Source: Owenia fusiformis (lineage: Eukaryota; Annelida; Polychaeta; Sabellida; Oweniidae). Taken from it: a stretch of 64,000 nt of DNA. The DNA is taken from NCBI GenBank assembly GCA_903813345.2, contig CAIIXF020000007.1, positions 37,408,759 to 37,472,758 of the forward strand, given 5' to 3'. Positions 34,459 to 47,200 of the stretch are shown here, in pieces. The translations under genes were made by a program, and so were the position numbers. The first letter of the stretch is position 1. The number at the start of each line of letters is the position of its first letter. The notes beneath the pieces are model-generated. The model ran no database searches. It worked only from the letters and a program-made list of their open reading frames with translations, and was not told the DNA's origin.

Positions 34459-34504
34459 AGTTACCACTTTCACCACCAGGTGGCTGATTCGGGTCAGATA
34501 GCAT

Positions 34505-34542
34505 GTATGTATGTATGTATGTATGTATGTATGTATGTATTC
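34505..34542. repeat. (ATGT)n microsatellite
   Basis: About nine uninterrupted TATG units. Confidence 0.95.
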
Positions 34543-35279
34543 ACTTAACTTGAACATTCAGCAGTTTCAGTGGTCCAATTTACATATGACCCTTATTATG
34601 TATCTGATGGTTATTTAAATTAGAATATATCCAGTAAAAGAAAATATTTTCTGTTCCATAAAAGAAAAGATATTTCACTTTTTGTGATTTTATAACGTGG
34701 GGTCTATGGGGAATCTCCCCGAACTAGAAGTCACATTTACAAAGAAAATTAAATTTTCAAAGTTGACAAACACTTTTTAAAACCACATTTCTAGACGTAA
34801 TTTTACATGTAGATTTCAAATGTATAATATCACTTTGACTGAATTTTGAATTCTTAATGATATAAATCAAGATTATTTCTACTTGCATCTGGGTTATTGC
34901 CCTTTCACATACTACACGTCAGATACGTAGACAGAATGTTTTATTTTGATACACCCGCTACAGAATCGACCCCCGGTAAATTTCAAAACCATTTTCTGAA
35001 TTTTGCCTTCCCCGGGACAACATGGACACCAGGTGCCGTTAACGGCCGTGCATTCAACAATCCAATAATGTCTGCGTATTTTCAAAGGAATGTACTGTAG
35101 TCCCTGATTTGGTCCCTCTGAAAACAAGATTTGTTGTCCGGTACTTTCCCACAAAAAATGATTGTACTATTTTATAGAACAGACTTCCCTCTTAAAGAAA
35201 ACACCTCTTATATTGATAGAATCAGAGGCAAAAGGCACCAAAATGGGGTTAGACAAGGTGGCATTTTGAAATCTAACTT

Positions 35280-35850
35280 TCTAGTCATCACGATTCCAGG
35301 AAAACCACCAGATGGATTTACTTCAAATTTTCACACATGTTACATGGTAAGAAGTTCTAGAGTTGATTAACTTTCCGGCGACCATCGTGCATTCTGGCGG
35401 CAATCTTAGAATTTTTTAAGATAAATATTGTCATCGCAATTCCAGAAAAATCACTTAACAGATGTACTTCAAATGTCCACACATGTTATATGGTAGAAAG
35501 TCCTAGACCTCATCATTTTTCGGTGGCCATCTTGCATTCTGGCCGCCATCTTGGAAGTATTAAGATAAATCTTGTCATCACGATTTCAGGAAAACCAAAC
35601 GAATTTACTTTACATTTCCACACATATTACATGGTAAGAAGTTCTAGAGCTAATTAATTTTCGGCGGCCATCTTGCATTCTGGCAGCCATCTTGGAAGTT
35701 TTTGGATAAATCTTGTCATCGTGATTCCAGGAAAACCACTTAACTGATTGTCGTCAAATTTTTACACTTTACACGGTAAGATGTTCTTTAACTGATTAAC
35801 TTTTCGGCGGCCTTCTTGCTTTCTGGGCCATCAAGTCCACGCTGCCATGT
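35280..35850. repeat. ~145-bp tandem repeat, four units
   Basis: Units contain CGATTCCAGGAAAACCAC, TTTACACATGTTACATGGTAAGA, AGAGCTGATTAACTTTTCGG and GGCCATCTTGCATTCTGG. Unit starts are near 35291, 35436, 35581 and 35722. Non-coding. Confidence 0.8.
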
Positions 35851-36427
35851 TTTAGGTACGATCTTGTTCACCATGTGCCTTGTTTACTCTGTTTTTGTAC
35901 TTTATACCAAATAAATGCATTTTGTGTTACTTTCGCACAAAAATGATTGTACTGTTTGATAGAACATACTTCTCTCATAAAGTAAACGGCTTTTACATTG
36001 ATAAGCGAATGGGAAGTTTTTGATTAGAACTACACGATCTCGATGGGCTGACATTTAAAAAATTATGATCTGAACTGTGTCAATTAAACATGTTTCTCTA
36101 TAGAAAAAGGTAGGGTGTTTTCCCCTATTACGTCATTTAATGTTGCATTAAAATGCGATTGAATAAAATAATATAGAACGTTTAAGCATATATAACACGA
36201 TGACACGCAATCAAAATAACAATTGGATTTGTTGCATATCAATGCTAAAAGAAGTTACAAATTCCAAGTGAAACTGACAAGTCTCCTTTCCATTTAGGGA
36301 ATTACTAAAAAGTATCTAGTATTGTCTTCAATATTTACTTTGCTGTGCCGAGTATTCGTTATCTTTGTCTTTAGGGGGTTTAACACTGCTAACTATTATC
36401 CAGTTACATTTTCAGAGGTCTGAATAC

Positions 36428-36973
36428 CACTGGGGGGTATCGTGATGCAACAACACCGTGTTGTTGCATCAGGATGGCCAGACTTCCGGTGATATTTTTT
36501 GATAATTTTTGAAAATACATATAAAGAATCTTCGCCCGCAGGACGCGTATTTTGAATGCCTGAGAAGAACGCAAATGGGTACATTGTACTGGCCCGGTGT
36601 TGCAATAGTAGCATTTAAAAATCTGTTCCTCTCGAGATTTATGGTCTTCTGAAATTATACTATTAATTGGTGTTGTTGCATCATTGCTCAAATCTAGAGG
36701 AGTGTTGTTGCATCTTTGGTTTGGTGTTGTTGCATCAATAGTGAGGAACTAAAACCGTGAACTTCTTGCTTCTTGATGATGCTACATGTATACTAATGAC
36801 AGTTTCTTTAAATATAGATCGTGCGCTAACTTCACATGTATGGTTATTGAGAAACTCGTCCTAGAAATGGGTTTAAATTGGGGAAACAACATATCGTAAG
36901 AAAATCTATCACCGGAAGTCTGGCCATCTTGATGCAACAACACGGTGTTGTTGCATCACGATACTCCCCAGTG
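36428..36973. mobile_element. 546-bp TIR element with hairpin-bearing ends
   Basis: Ends CACTGGGGGGTATCGTGATG and its near-complement, TIR about 65 bp, flanked by the 5-bp direct repeat AATAC (36423-36427, 36974-36978). Each TIR contains a palindrome made of GATGCAACAACAC and GTGTTGTTGCATC back to back. Three more GTGTTGTTGCATC copies lie at about 36670-36740, seven in all. No ORF of note. Confidence 0.75.
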
Positions 36974-37500
36974 AATACGTTATTTCATCATGTTTAGGGT
37001 CATTCTGACCATGTACAGGACATTCATAAAGTTTTTGCAAAGGTACTCTAATTTTTGGGTTTCTCAATCAATCTGGCTTAAATTTTCACTCAGTATACCT
37101 ACACTATTCATACATTTGAATCTTGATTTATAGTGAATAGGATCATGAAGAAAAAAGTTATGATTGCTAGAGTAACACGAGTCAGGGGTAGGCCGGGCAG
37201 CATTAAAAAAAAGAAAAAAGTTAAAAAGTATGGGTTAGCGGTAACTTTAACATACTTTGAAGTATCATTGAAAATACAAAACAAGCTCAAGTTGCCATGT
37301 TAACACTAAATGATGCCATATGATGACATCATAGTTGAAATTTCCTTGATTCATGACATCACTCATGGCATCATATTGACCTATATTGTGTGATATCGGA
37401 CTTTGTGAAAGGCACAATTTTTTTTGTGGAAATAGCTGCAAAATCAGCAAAAGATGATGATTTGCAATAACAAATAATCAGTAGCATTGGGATGTATGTT

Positions 37501-38000
37501 NNNNNNNNNNNNNNNNNNNNNNNNNNNNNNNNNNNNNNNNNNNNNNNNNNNNNNNNNNNNNNNNNNNNNNNNNNNNNNNNNNNNNNNNNNNNNNNNNNNN
37601 NNNNNNNNNNNNNNNNNNNNNNNNNNNNNNNNNNNNNNNNNNNNNNNNNNNNNNNNNNNNNNNNNNNNNNNNNNNNNNNNNNNNNNNNNNNNNNNNNNNN
37701 NNNNNNNNNNNNNNNNNNNNNNNNNNNNNNNNNNNNNNNNNNNNNNNNNNNNNNNNNNNNNNNNNNNNNNNNNNNNNNNNNNNNNNNNNNNNNNNNNNNN
37801 NNNNNNNNNNNNNNNNNNNNNNNNNNNNNNNNNNNNNNNNNNNNNNNNNNNNNNNNNNNNNNNNNNNNNNNNNNNNNNNNNNNNNNNNNNNNNNNNNNNN
37901 NNNNNNNNNNNNNNNNNNNNNNNNNNNNNNNNNNNNNNNNNNNNNNNNNNNNNNNNNNNNNNNNNNNNNNNNNNNNNNNNNNNNNNNNNNNNNNNNNNNN
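37501..38000. other. Assembly gap (500 N)
   Basis: A run of exactly 500 N, probably a placeholder length. It hides at least the start of the exon that continues at 38001 and possibly other upstream exons of the surface-protein gene. Confidence 1.
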
Positions 38001-41000
38001 GTACTTTTACCCTCCCTGCCTCAACAAAAGCAACGCTGTCTTTATCGATAACAGTACCTCAAAATGAACCGATTGGAGACCGACATGGTTCAATGATAGT
38101 TCGTTCAAAACTAACTGAGGTTGTAATCGGATATAAAATCCTTGTCACCTCGAGTAATAAAGTTGATTTAAGGATAAGAATAGAAGATGAATATACATAT
38201 TACACTGATGGTGACCCGTTGGTTGTTGGGGCGAAAGTGAGGCTAAGGAACCCACAAAAGGGAAACATTATTGAAACCTACACAACTTCAAACAACACAG
38301 GTATGTCAATCTTACAATTCTGCATTGATTCAGTTATCAGTATTTCTGCAAGTTTTTTTCTACTTGTTCTTTTATACTCATTTTACTCAGTTTCCTCTAA
38401 CTTGATATACAGAGTGTCAAATAAATATGTTTCCCCCTTAATTTCAACGGTATGAACGTTTGTGGATAAAGGTGCATCTAGTTGAACTAGTCATCTGAAA
38501 TGCCTTGTAGAGCAGCTCCGTGAAGCCTACTTTTAATGTGCTAAGGAACAAGTCGGATGTCATTCAATCAAAAAAGAAATGCAATACTATATGGATATTG
38601 AAATTAAGGGAGAAGAAAATATTTATTTGACACCCTGTAATCCATACATTTATCTTTATGTCTGCACAGAACTTCTAAATATCAATAATTTGCAATAGAA
38701 CTGCTGTTTGACGATCTCGAAGAGGCATACTACAATTTGCAAGTGAGTGCAGACAGGCACACGTCATACAGTGCTGTCATCCTGGCATCTCCAGCCAACC
38801 CGAACATTACAGTCTTCCTACAGAGAACGGCAGTGAAGTATAGCTGGACTGTTACCCCTGTTACATACCAAGATAAATACATTGTCACCTTAGATTCAAC
38901 ATTTGAAACCGAGGTATGTTTAATACATTTTAAAAAGATATTACTCAAATGTGACAAAATAATGAGAATGTGTGTTTGAACTATATAGAAGCAAATATCA
39001 ATAATAAACATTAATTATACTATACCATGTGTCATTCATTATAGGTACCAATGCCAGTTGTTACGATGGAGCCACGACAAGTCGACCTAACTGCCTTGGA
39101 AGAGGGAGAAAAGAATGAAATTGTATTCACTATAACGAACCATGGATTAATAAGAGCACAGAATCTTAGATTTGCACTTCCAAACAATCACCCAACACTT
39201 GAATTCATACAGGTTCATACATCTTTTATCAGATTTTGTGTTAAAGCTTATTATTTCAAATGATATTAAATACGAATTCTTATGTTCTAAATGAACTAGA
39301 AAGTATAATTGTCTTACTTATAATTCAAATTCTATATCTTAACGTAAGAACTAACTAAAGTGTAGATTTTTTGCTTTACAGACCGTTCCAACTATTGGCG
39401 ACATTGAAGCCAACACAACACTTATAGTTCCAGTGAAGGTTAATGAGAAGCCCAGACAAAAAAGAAACTTTCTTTTGTGCTTAGCCTTTGGAATCAAATT
39501 ACTTTGGGACTACCTTTGTGGGGTTCTTAGGACAAACGACCTCGATGTCATGCTTCAACGTCGCCAAGAGATGTCCCGTATTCCTCCAAATGTATGTGGT
39601 GGTGGTGGAGACCCAGTTGAAGGGGGTGGAGGATATTTAGGTATTTAATCCCGTTTTACCATAACCCTATTTCTTATTTAAATACAGTGAATATAAGGCA
39701 TCATAAACCTTTGTCACTCTCGCTGTATAACACAAAATAAAATACATGGCACCAATGTGAATTTACAGCTTTATTCATAAAAGGCACAAACAAAAGGATA
39801 AGTGCCCATGTAAATATAGGATGTGTCCCCGCAAATAAGTTTCGATTATATCTATATAGTTAACTTAATTGGAAATAAATTATTTCCTTGTAACATGTAG
39901 GACCTGTAAGCGGTCCTGGTGGATCAAGAGTTTCTACAAGTGTACGCAACTATGAGGCCGTGACGCCAATGTCATGTGACTGTGCCAAGAAATTAATCCT
40001 TGACTGCCTTCTGCCTATGGTACCCGGATTTGGACCTTTGTACTCCCTTGGGCGGAAGGGATATGCATTAGGAAGTGCCATATCTAGTAAAAAGTAAGTT
40101 GATTTGAAGATGCCATATCTAGTAAAAAAGTAAGTTGATTTGAAGATATCTCGATTTTCGGGATATCTCGTTAATTTACTCATTGGATCTTTTCAGTCAC
40201 ATGATTTTTTTGTCTGGTATAAACATCAAGAAGTTGTTGGGCTTCAAATATTCTTAAAGGAATATTCCTTGCCAAACCATCTCTCTCCTCATATGGTAGC
40301 TATAACCATATATATGCTTGCCATGTTCAGAAAAACACCCAAAAATGTTTTGATATGGTCAAATTTGATCACTTAGAAATGTGATGCTCAATTCCAGTAA
40401 GCTGCCATCTTTTAAAATTTCACACAGGAAGTGATGTCATCGACTCTCAACTTTGCATATAGCATTAGGTGAAGAGCTATTAAGAATTACAAAACCAGCT
40501 AAATATTCTTTTTCAACTTTGAATCTTATTTAATCCTTCTGAAAATCTCTTCTTTTATTGTAAGTTAACAAGCCTTGAAAATATTTTTGCCCAGAAAGTA
40601 ATGATTTTGTGCTACTTCCCTATACTGTTATGGGCAAGGTTATAGAAGTTGAGAGTTGATGACATCACTTCCTGCAAGAAATCTTAAAAGATGGCAGCTC
40701 ACTGGAAATAAGCACTAGATTTTTAAATGATCAATATTGACCATATTAAAACATTTTCCCATGTTTTGCTAAATATGGAAACTATATATATGATTATAGC
40801 TACCATATCAAGAGAGAAAGAGTCTGGCAAGGAATATTCCTTTAAATTGATAATGATTTCGAAGTGATTACATGTCATTTAAATAATAACTTTTAGACAT
40901 GGTTTATTCGAAACTTTCATTCAGATGTATTAGCTGTGAGGTATAACTGTTTTAAACTAAGAGATTCATTTATGGTCATTTAAATTATGGTTTTAAAGCT

Positions 41001-44000
41001 AAGTTTTTCGTTAAAAAGTGCAAGTAAAGGTTGTCAGTCTTCGTTCAAAGCATTTGATAGATTGATACTTGGTTTAAAAATCTAGAACTGTTCAGAGTTG
41101 TTAGCTTAAATGTCTTTAAAGACATTAATTTGAAATAGAGCTGCTATAGATTAACATTTGATTTTACGATTGTTTTTCTGAACAATTATTTTACAGACGT
41201 AAACGCCGTGATCTTAATGGTGACATCATATATGCCGATGACCATAGCTATTTATTTGCACGGGCAAAAAGAAAGAAACGCTACATCCCCGAATCGGTCG
41301 ATGCAGCTGCATCATTTAGTTCAAAGTATGGCTGCATCAAATCTGTAGGCGAGGCCACCGGTAAGGCAATCTTGATATACATGTTATTTAAACTTTGTTT
41401 CTCTTTTTAAAGACGCAACATTTTTATAAATATTTTAAAATGAATTATGCTTTTTTCTGTTTCAAAGTTGTATATTTTGAAACACAAATGACACTTTTCT
41501 CATGTGAGACGAGTAAGTATTCACAGAGTAATCCATTAGCAACACCAACTATGTTGCACTTCCGATACCACTCAATCAATCAAATATTTTCAACACCTGG
41601 AACAATATTACCTCAGCATTCTTTAGCTATATCCTCCAAGAAAAAGCTTCCATTACTAATTTTCAAAGAAAGTTTTATAGAGACATTATAATATGGTGAT
41701 ATTAAATAATTTGATAATATTAAATGTTTTGATTCAATTTGCATATTACTCTCCATAGTTGCCACCTTTGCAATGTGTCGTATTACATATTCTGCAAACT
41801 ACTCTTAGAATTAATGTGAACACATTTTTGGAATGCTTCCACAAGGCATTCTCTAAATCATCTGCAGTTTTGAAATATGTTTCATATAAATTCCTTCAGT
41901 TCTTGACATTAAGTAGTCACATGGGATGCACTTCGGAAGTACAGGGCATGTTCAAGGTGTGGAAGTACCAGTCCTTCCCATGCAATGGTTATCCAGATTA
42001 CCTTGCATTGTGTGCTAAGGCATTATCCCAGTGGATACCGTTTATCTGTTCCAGTCGTGTATATTTTATTATGTAAAGATGCTAAGTTGAATTTTTTTTT
42101 TAAAAGCAACATTATTTACTAAATTAGCCTGTGTAACATTCATAAATAGTATTATATTGATGTTTTTACGAAAACATGAAAAATATTTATTTGATCGTTT
42201 ATTGGTATTAATTTAGCCGAGAATGAGAGAAGAGTTGTACTTGTCTTTCAAAATTTAATTCCCCCGGGTGACGTCACATTTGCGACAACACAAAGCATAA
42301 AATTGAGCAATCAAATAGCAGATGCTTTATTGTTGAGGTAATGTTCAGGGAACAACTGTTTTAAGAAGAATGATCCAGAAGTATTGAAATGGCAACATCT
42401 TTGACGTTACTTCTGAATCACCCTGTATGTGAGTTGTTATTCTAATCTTTCAGGTGAAAGTCTAGCAGGAGAAAGTGTTGGAAACAGCGCACTTAAAATC
42501 GGAGGTGGCTGCTTACCAGGTCCCGCGGGACAAGCAGTCGGGTATGTTTTTTGGATCAAGGAAAAATGTGCTTTGCTTGTATTGTTGGCTTTGTTCCTTT
42601 TAATTGTAAAATAGTATGTGATATATATAATATGTTTTTCGAAAAACCAACAAGAACATAATTTTCTTAAGTAGCGAATATTTTCATAGTATGATCTTTA
42701 AAGTATTCTATACGCCTGGTTGTTGTAGATGTGTGCATATCATCAAAGCTGAATGTCCCAAGCTTGATGCGGCCGCAGCGGCAGGTGGTGGGAAAAGAAA
42801 ACGGCGCTCAACAATACAGGATGTGTATATCAACATGGCGGCAGTAAATTCAATAGTTTACGACATGTATCAGTTATCCTACCATATGTATGGAAGCAAA
42901 GAAATGTAAGAAAAACAATAATAGAAACACAATGATCGAGGCGTTGTGAAAAAATCAATCACAAATTATTAACATGACCCCAGTAGTCATCCGTTAGGAT
43001 CTGAACTCAAAGGTCTAACTGTATTTTGATCAGCTTAATTTCTGCATCCACCCAGATATCATAAGACAATTTGAAGATGATTGTCTTTTCCTTTCATGTT
43101 TTCTATAACTCTTCATTTTTTAAACTTGTGTTAATATATATATATATTAATTGTGCCTAGGTTGATCACATTAATACTAGTAATTTATCTGTTTTCATCT
43201 TCTAATTGCTATCGCAGCTGTTAATTGTTTTCATTTTTAGGTTTAATCTTGGTCTTGGGCTATGGTATCAAGAGTTTGAAGAGAGTATTTCTGATAACAG
43301 CGATCTGGGGACATCTTTATCATTAAACGAGTCAGCGAGTGTGTTACAATACATCAATGAAACAGATCATGCACTTGTTTCTGCTTTCCTCCAACGATGG
43401 AACAACTCCGTTAACGCCTGGAGGAATGGTGTGACAGAACCTTCACAAAGTCTTGATATAATTTCAAAATCAATGCTCGAGACGACAATGAAAAAGTTCA
43501 CTGAAGAACATCATGAATCTGTAAAGGTAAGCCTATGACGATTTTCTTTGAAATTGTATTCATAGATGAAAAATGTCAGGATATATGAATCTCCTGTTTG
43601 TAAATGTGAAATTGTCATCGATCATACATTGCTATTGCTAAACGCTCAGTTGTATCTTCCAGAGAGGATTCGATAACGTGTTTGCTGAGTTTGACAATGC
43701 GTACGTGGCAGTAAGGGATAACTTCGAAAACGCAAAGGTAACTACTGTATAACATGCAGTTTACATCCCAATAAAAAACGTTATTTTATTACTTAATTTG
43801 CTCGTTTGCATAAAGCGCTTAACTGTTTAACTAAATGGTCAAAAACTCGTACAAAAGGCTGTGGGGTGTATCTGTATGTCTATGAGGAGGGGTTTCTGGC
43901 TAATTAGGAAAATTACGACCGTACATATACGGAATATGCCCAGGAGGTATTGCTCACATTTGCTGTAAACAAAATACAATACAATACAATTCAATACAGT

Positions 44001-44284
44001 AGAACACAATGAATTACGACTAGTGTAGGTTCTAGATATCAATGCTATTCTTCCAAAAGTTTGTACATGTATACATTTTCTATATATCTAGAAAGAAGAG
44101 GGTGTATGTGCCAGAGTGAGAATACGAATAGTACAAGAAGCAGTTCTAACACGAGATGCATTTAATGGAAAGCTAGAGATTGAAAATGGCGAGGGATCTG
44201 ATCTGACACATATTAAAGTGGAGCTTCATATCTTTAAATCGGACGATGTAACCCAAGAACATATGATAGAACACTTTGCAATAG
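38001..44284 (+). CDS. Surface protein N-terminal exons (1-11)
   Basis: Exon 3 carries a compact motif set, PRQVDLTALEEGEKNEIVFT followed by ITNHGLIRAQNLRF, typical of CARDB/NEW3-like extracellular beta domains. Exon 4 has a hydrophobic patch (LLCLAFGIKLLW) and Gly-rich GGGGDPVEGGGG. Exons 5 and 7-8 hold clustered Cys (MSCDC, LDCLLPMVPG, GGGCLPGPAG, CVHIIKAEC), resembling glycine/cysteine segments I associate with bacterial surface proteins. RX(K/R)R sites: RQKR (exon 4), RKRR (exon 5/6 junction), RKKR (exon 6), RKRR (exon 8). Exon 9 (FNLGLGLWYQEFEESIS ...) is likely helical. Family assignment is from memory. Confidence 0.75.
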
Positions 44285-47200
44285 GTAATAGAGATGTTAA
44301 GCTAGCATAAAAATCGAAACCGAAACCTGTATGTATCACTCGCCCATATACAAATGCATGTGACGCTCTCACATAAATAGCCGTTCAGCTTCAGGGTTTG
44401 TTTAGACTACACCATAGCGTGCAAATATTCTACAGTTTGTCATTGATTTTGTTTTATATTTGTTTTTCTAATATATATTTTACTCGTGTCATACGATTTT
44501 TGGAGCTAAATTATGCAAAACATAAATCATCGTCTTCAGGAAGACTTCTCTTGTGCATTGAAATCAAAATTGCAAGCATAGTATTGAATAGACAAGAGTA
44601 CAATGGCTCCCGTTTACACCAACGTCAAATTTAAAATCTCTTGTTCTAACCACGACACTGAAGCTGAATGAGTCTCTAAAGTAGACTCAAGCGCATATAA
44701 AAATATGCGCGTTAGATACATTCCTTTGTTGTACTTTCAGTCCACGCTGATAACATTGTGAAAAACATTGCAAGCTTAACCTCTCTAATAACTGTTTTTT
44801 TATTCGATTCATAAAAATAATATATTATTTACAATTTGTAATGTTCTTGCACAACACTTGTGAAAATGTAATCAAGTCAGGAATATATCTTGACATTTTG
44901 AACTTTGTTGACAGGGGATCCAGATTTGAATGGAATTAGCGCAGTGGATGGTTCGGGGAGTCTACCTAAAGGGAAAAGTGGGTCTGTCGAATGGTTGATT
45001 ATTCCTTATTCAACAGCTGCACCAACTGAGGATGTTCTATATGACATTGGTGGTGTGCTCACCTACTTTGTTAATGGAGCTAATTTTACTGCCCCACTGC
45101 TTGCCGATAGTGTTACTGTCAAACCAGACCCACGACTGCACATCCATTACTTTCATGAGAAATATGTTGAAGCTGATGATCCATTCACAAAAGATGTTGT
45201 TGAGCCATCTATTCCATTTAGCTTGGCTGTAATGATAACAAATACGGGCAATGGTATGGCGAAAGAATTTAAGATAACATCAGCTCAACCTAAAATAATT
45301 GAAAACGAAAAGGGGTTATTGGTGTCATTCAAGATTATTGCGGCACAATTGGGCAATGAAGATATATCACCATCTTTGATGATAGACTTTGGTGATATAG
45401 AGCCCCATCAGACGAAAACTGCCCGATGGCTTCTGGAATGTTCTCTAAAAGGGAAATTCTTCAACTACACTGCAACATTTGAGAACATTAACCCCCTGGG
45501 TGACCCTGAACTTTCAGTGTTAGATGTCCTTGAGTATCATGACTTGATTCACCTGGTTCGAATGCGAAGTAATATCACACAGTCTGATGATGGGTTCCGG
45601 GATTTCCTTGTTAATGATGAACTTGATGGATTGGACATGCCGGATGTTGTATACAATAGCAAGGACCAATCCAAAGAGCCAGTGTTCGTGAGTCTGAATG
45701 TGACATATGAAAGAGCGAACAAACATTGGTCAGGCAAAGAGTATAAATACATGTACGTCAATGTACCTCTTAACTGGAACTGTACTGATTGGCTGTACAC
45801 ACGTTTTGAGCATGACATTGAACTAGATGCTGACAACCAATTACTTCGGGTCATAAGAGATGATGGAAAGGAACTTATAAGACCAGATAATGCATGGATG
45901 ACATGGCATATAGAAGATTCTCTATTCGGGCATTTGTTTGACCATTGTCCATGGACTCTGGATCAATTGTTTCATAACTACACATATATTGTTGGTCCAC
46001 TTAATAAACATGATCCAAAAGTGAACGAGACCATAACATCGATTAATGTAAAAATACCAATAAGTAAAACAACTTACATTGCAACCATCATTGCGACTGA
46101 TGAAGACAGTGATGGTATCGAGTTTAGCTTGGTTGAACATTCCGACTACTTCCAAATAGATAGTAACAGTGGTGTAATCACAGCATTTCAAGATATTGGA
46201 CCATTAGTTGTTGACGAAACTATCCAAGTAGGCGTTAAAGATGATGGTATTCCGTCAAGGAAAAGTATCAGTGTTATCAATGTAAAATTCGAGGCTGCTG
46301 ATAGATCATCATCAACAACAACAACAACTATGACATCCTACCACACACCCGAAACAACAAATTCTACACCCCTAACAGAAATTACTACAGTAAAGTCTGT
46401 TACTAAGCCAACAACGACAGAAGCCACATTCGATAAAACCGCAGATGGGAAAATTCAAACGGACTACACCCAAGTGGTATCTATTGCTGATACAACAACA
46501 GGAACAACTCAATCCGACCATATAGCTGAAACAACGGATGTAATAACTACTACAGAACACACCTCGGTGACACCTGATGGTAATACAACCACAGGAGCAA
46601 CAACACCCGAAGACACAATTGATACCACAGATGATATGATCCATACAGAGCTTACTACATTGACAACTGCTACTTCAACCACAAGAGCAACACCATCTGG
46701 TCACACAGTCGATACCACAGATGATATGACCCATCCAAAACTTACTACATTGACAACTGCTACTACAACCACAAGAGCAACACCATCTGGTCACACAGTC
46801 AATACCACAGATGATATGATCCATCCAGAACTTACTACAGTGACATCTGCTGCTAATACGACCACAACAGCAACACCACCTGGTCACACAGTTGATACCA
46901 CAGATTATATGATCCATCGAGAACTTACTACAGTGGCATCTGCTGCTAATACGACCACAATAATAACAACAGGTGCCGATCACAAAGTCGAAACAACAGA
47001 TGCGATAATGCATACGGAAACCACCCAAATGAAATATGCTACTGATAGCACGGCAAAACCAACAACCCCAGGCCACACAGCCAAAATCACAGATGAAATA
47101 ACGCATACACAACAAACAACTACTGACATCTACAACAATTCTACACACCCAGTGACTACAATTTTTGAGACCACCTTTGAAGAAACGTATTCAACAACAT

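Noticed and set aside
37487-38000. Open frame through the N run
   Set aside because: Ns are untranslatable. Only the part from 38001 is supported.
46372-47148. Cys-rich minus-strand open frames under the mucin stalk
   Set aside because: They are antisense shadows of the repetitive Thr codons (ACN read backwards) in the surface protein exon.
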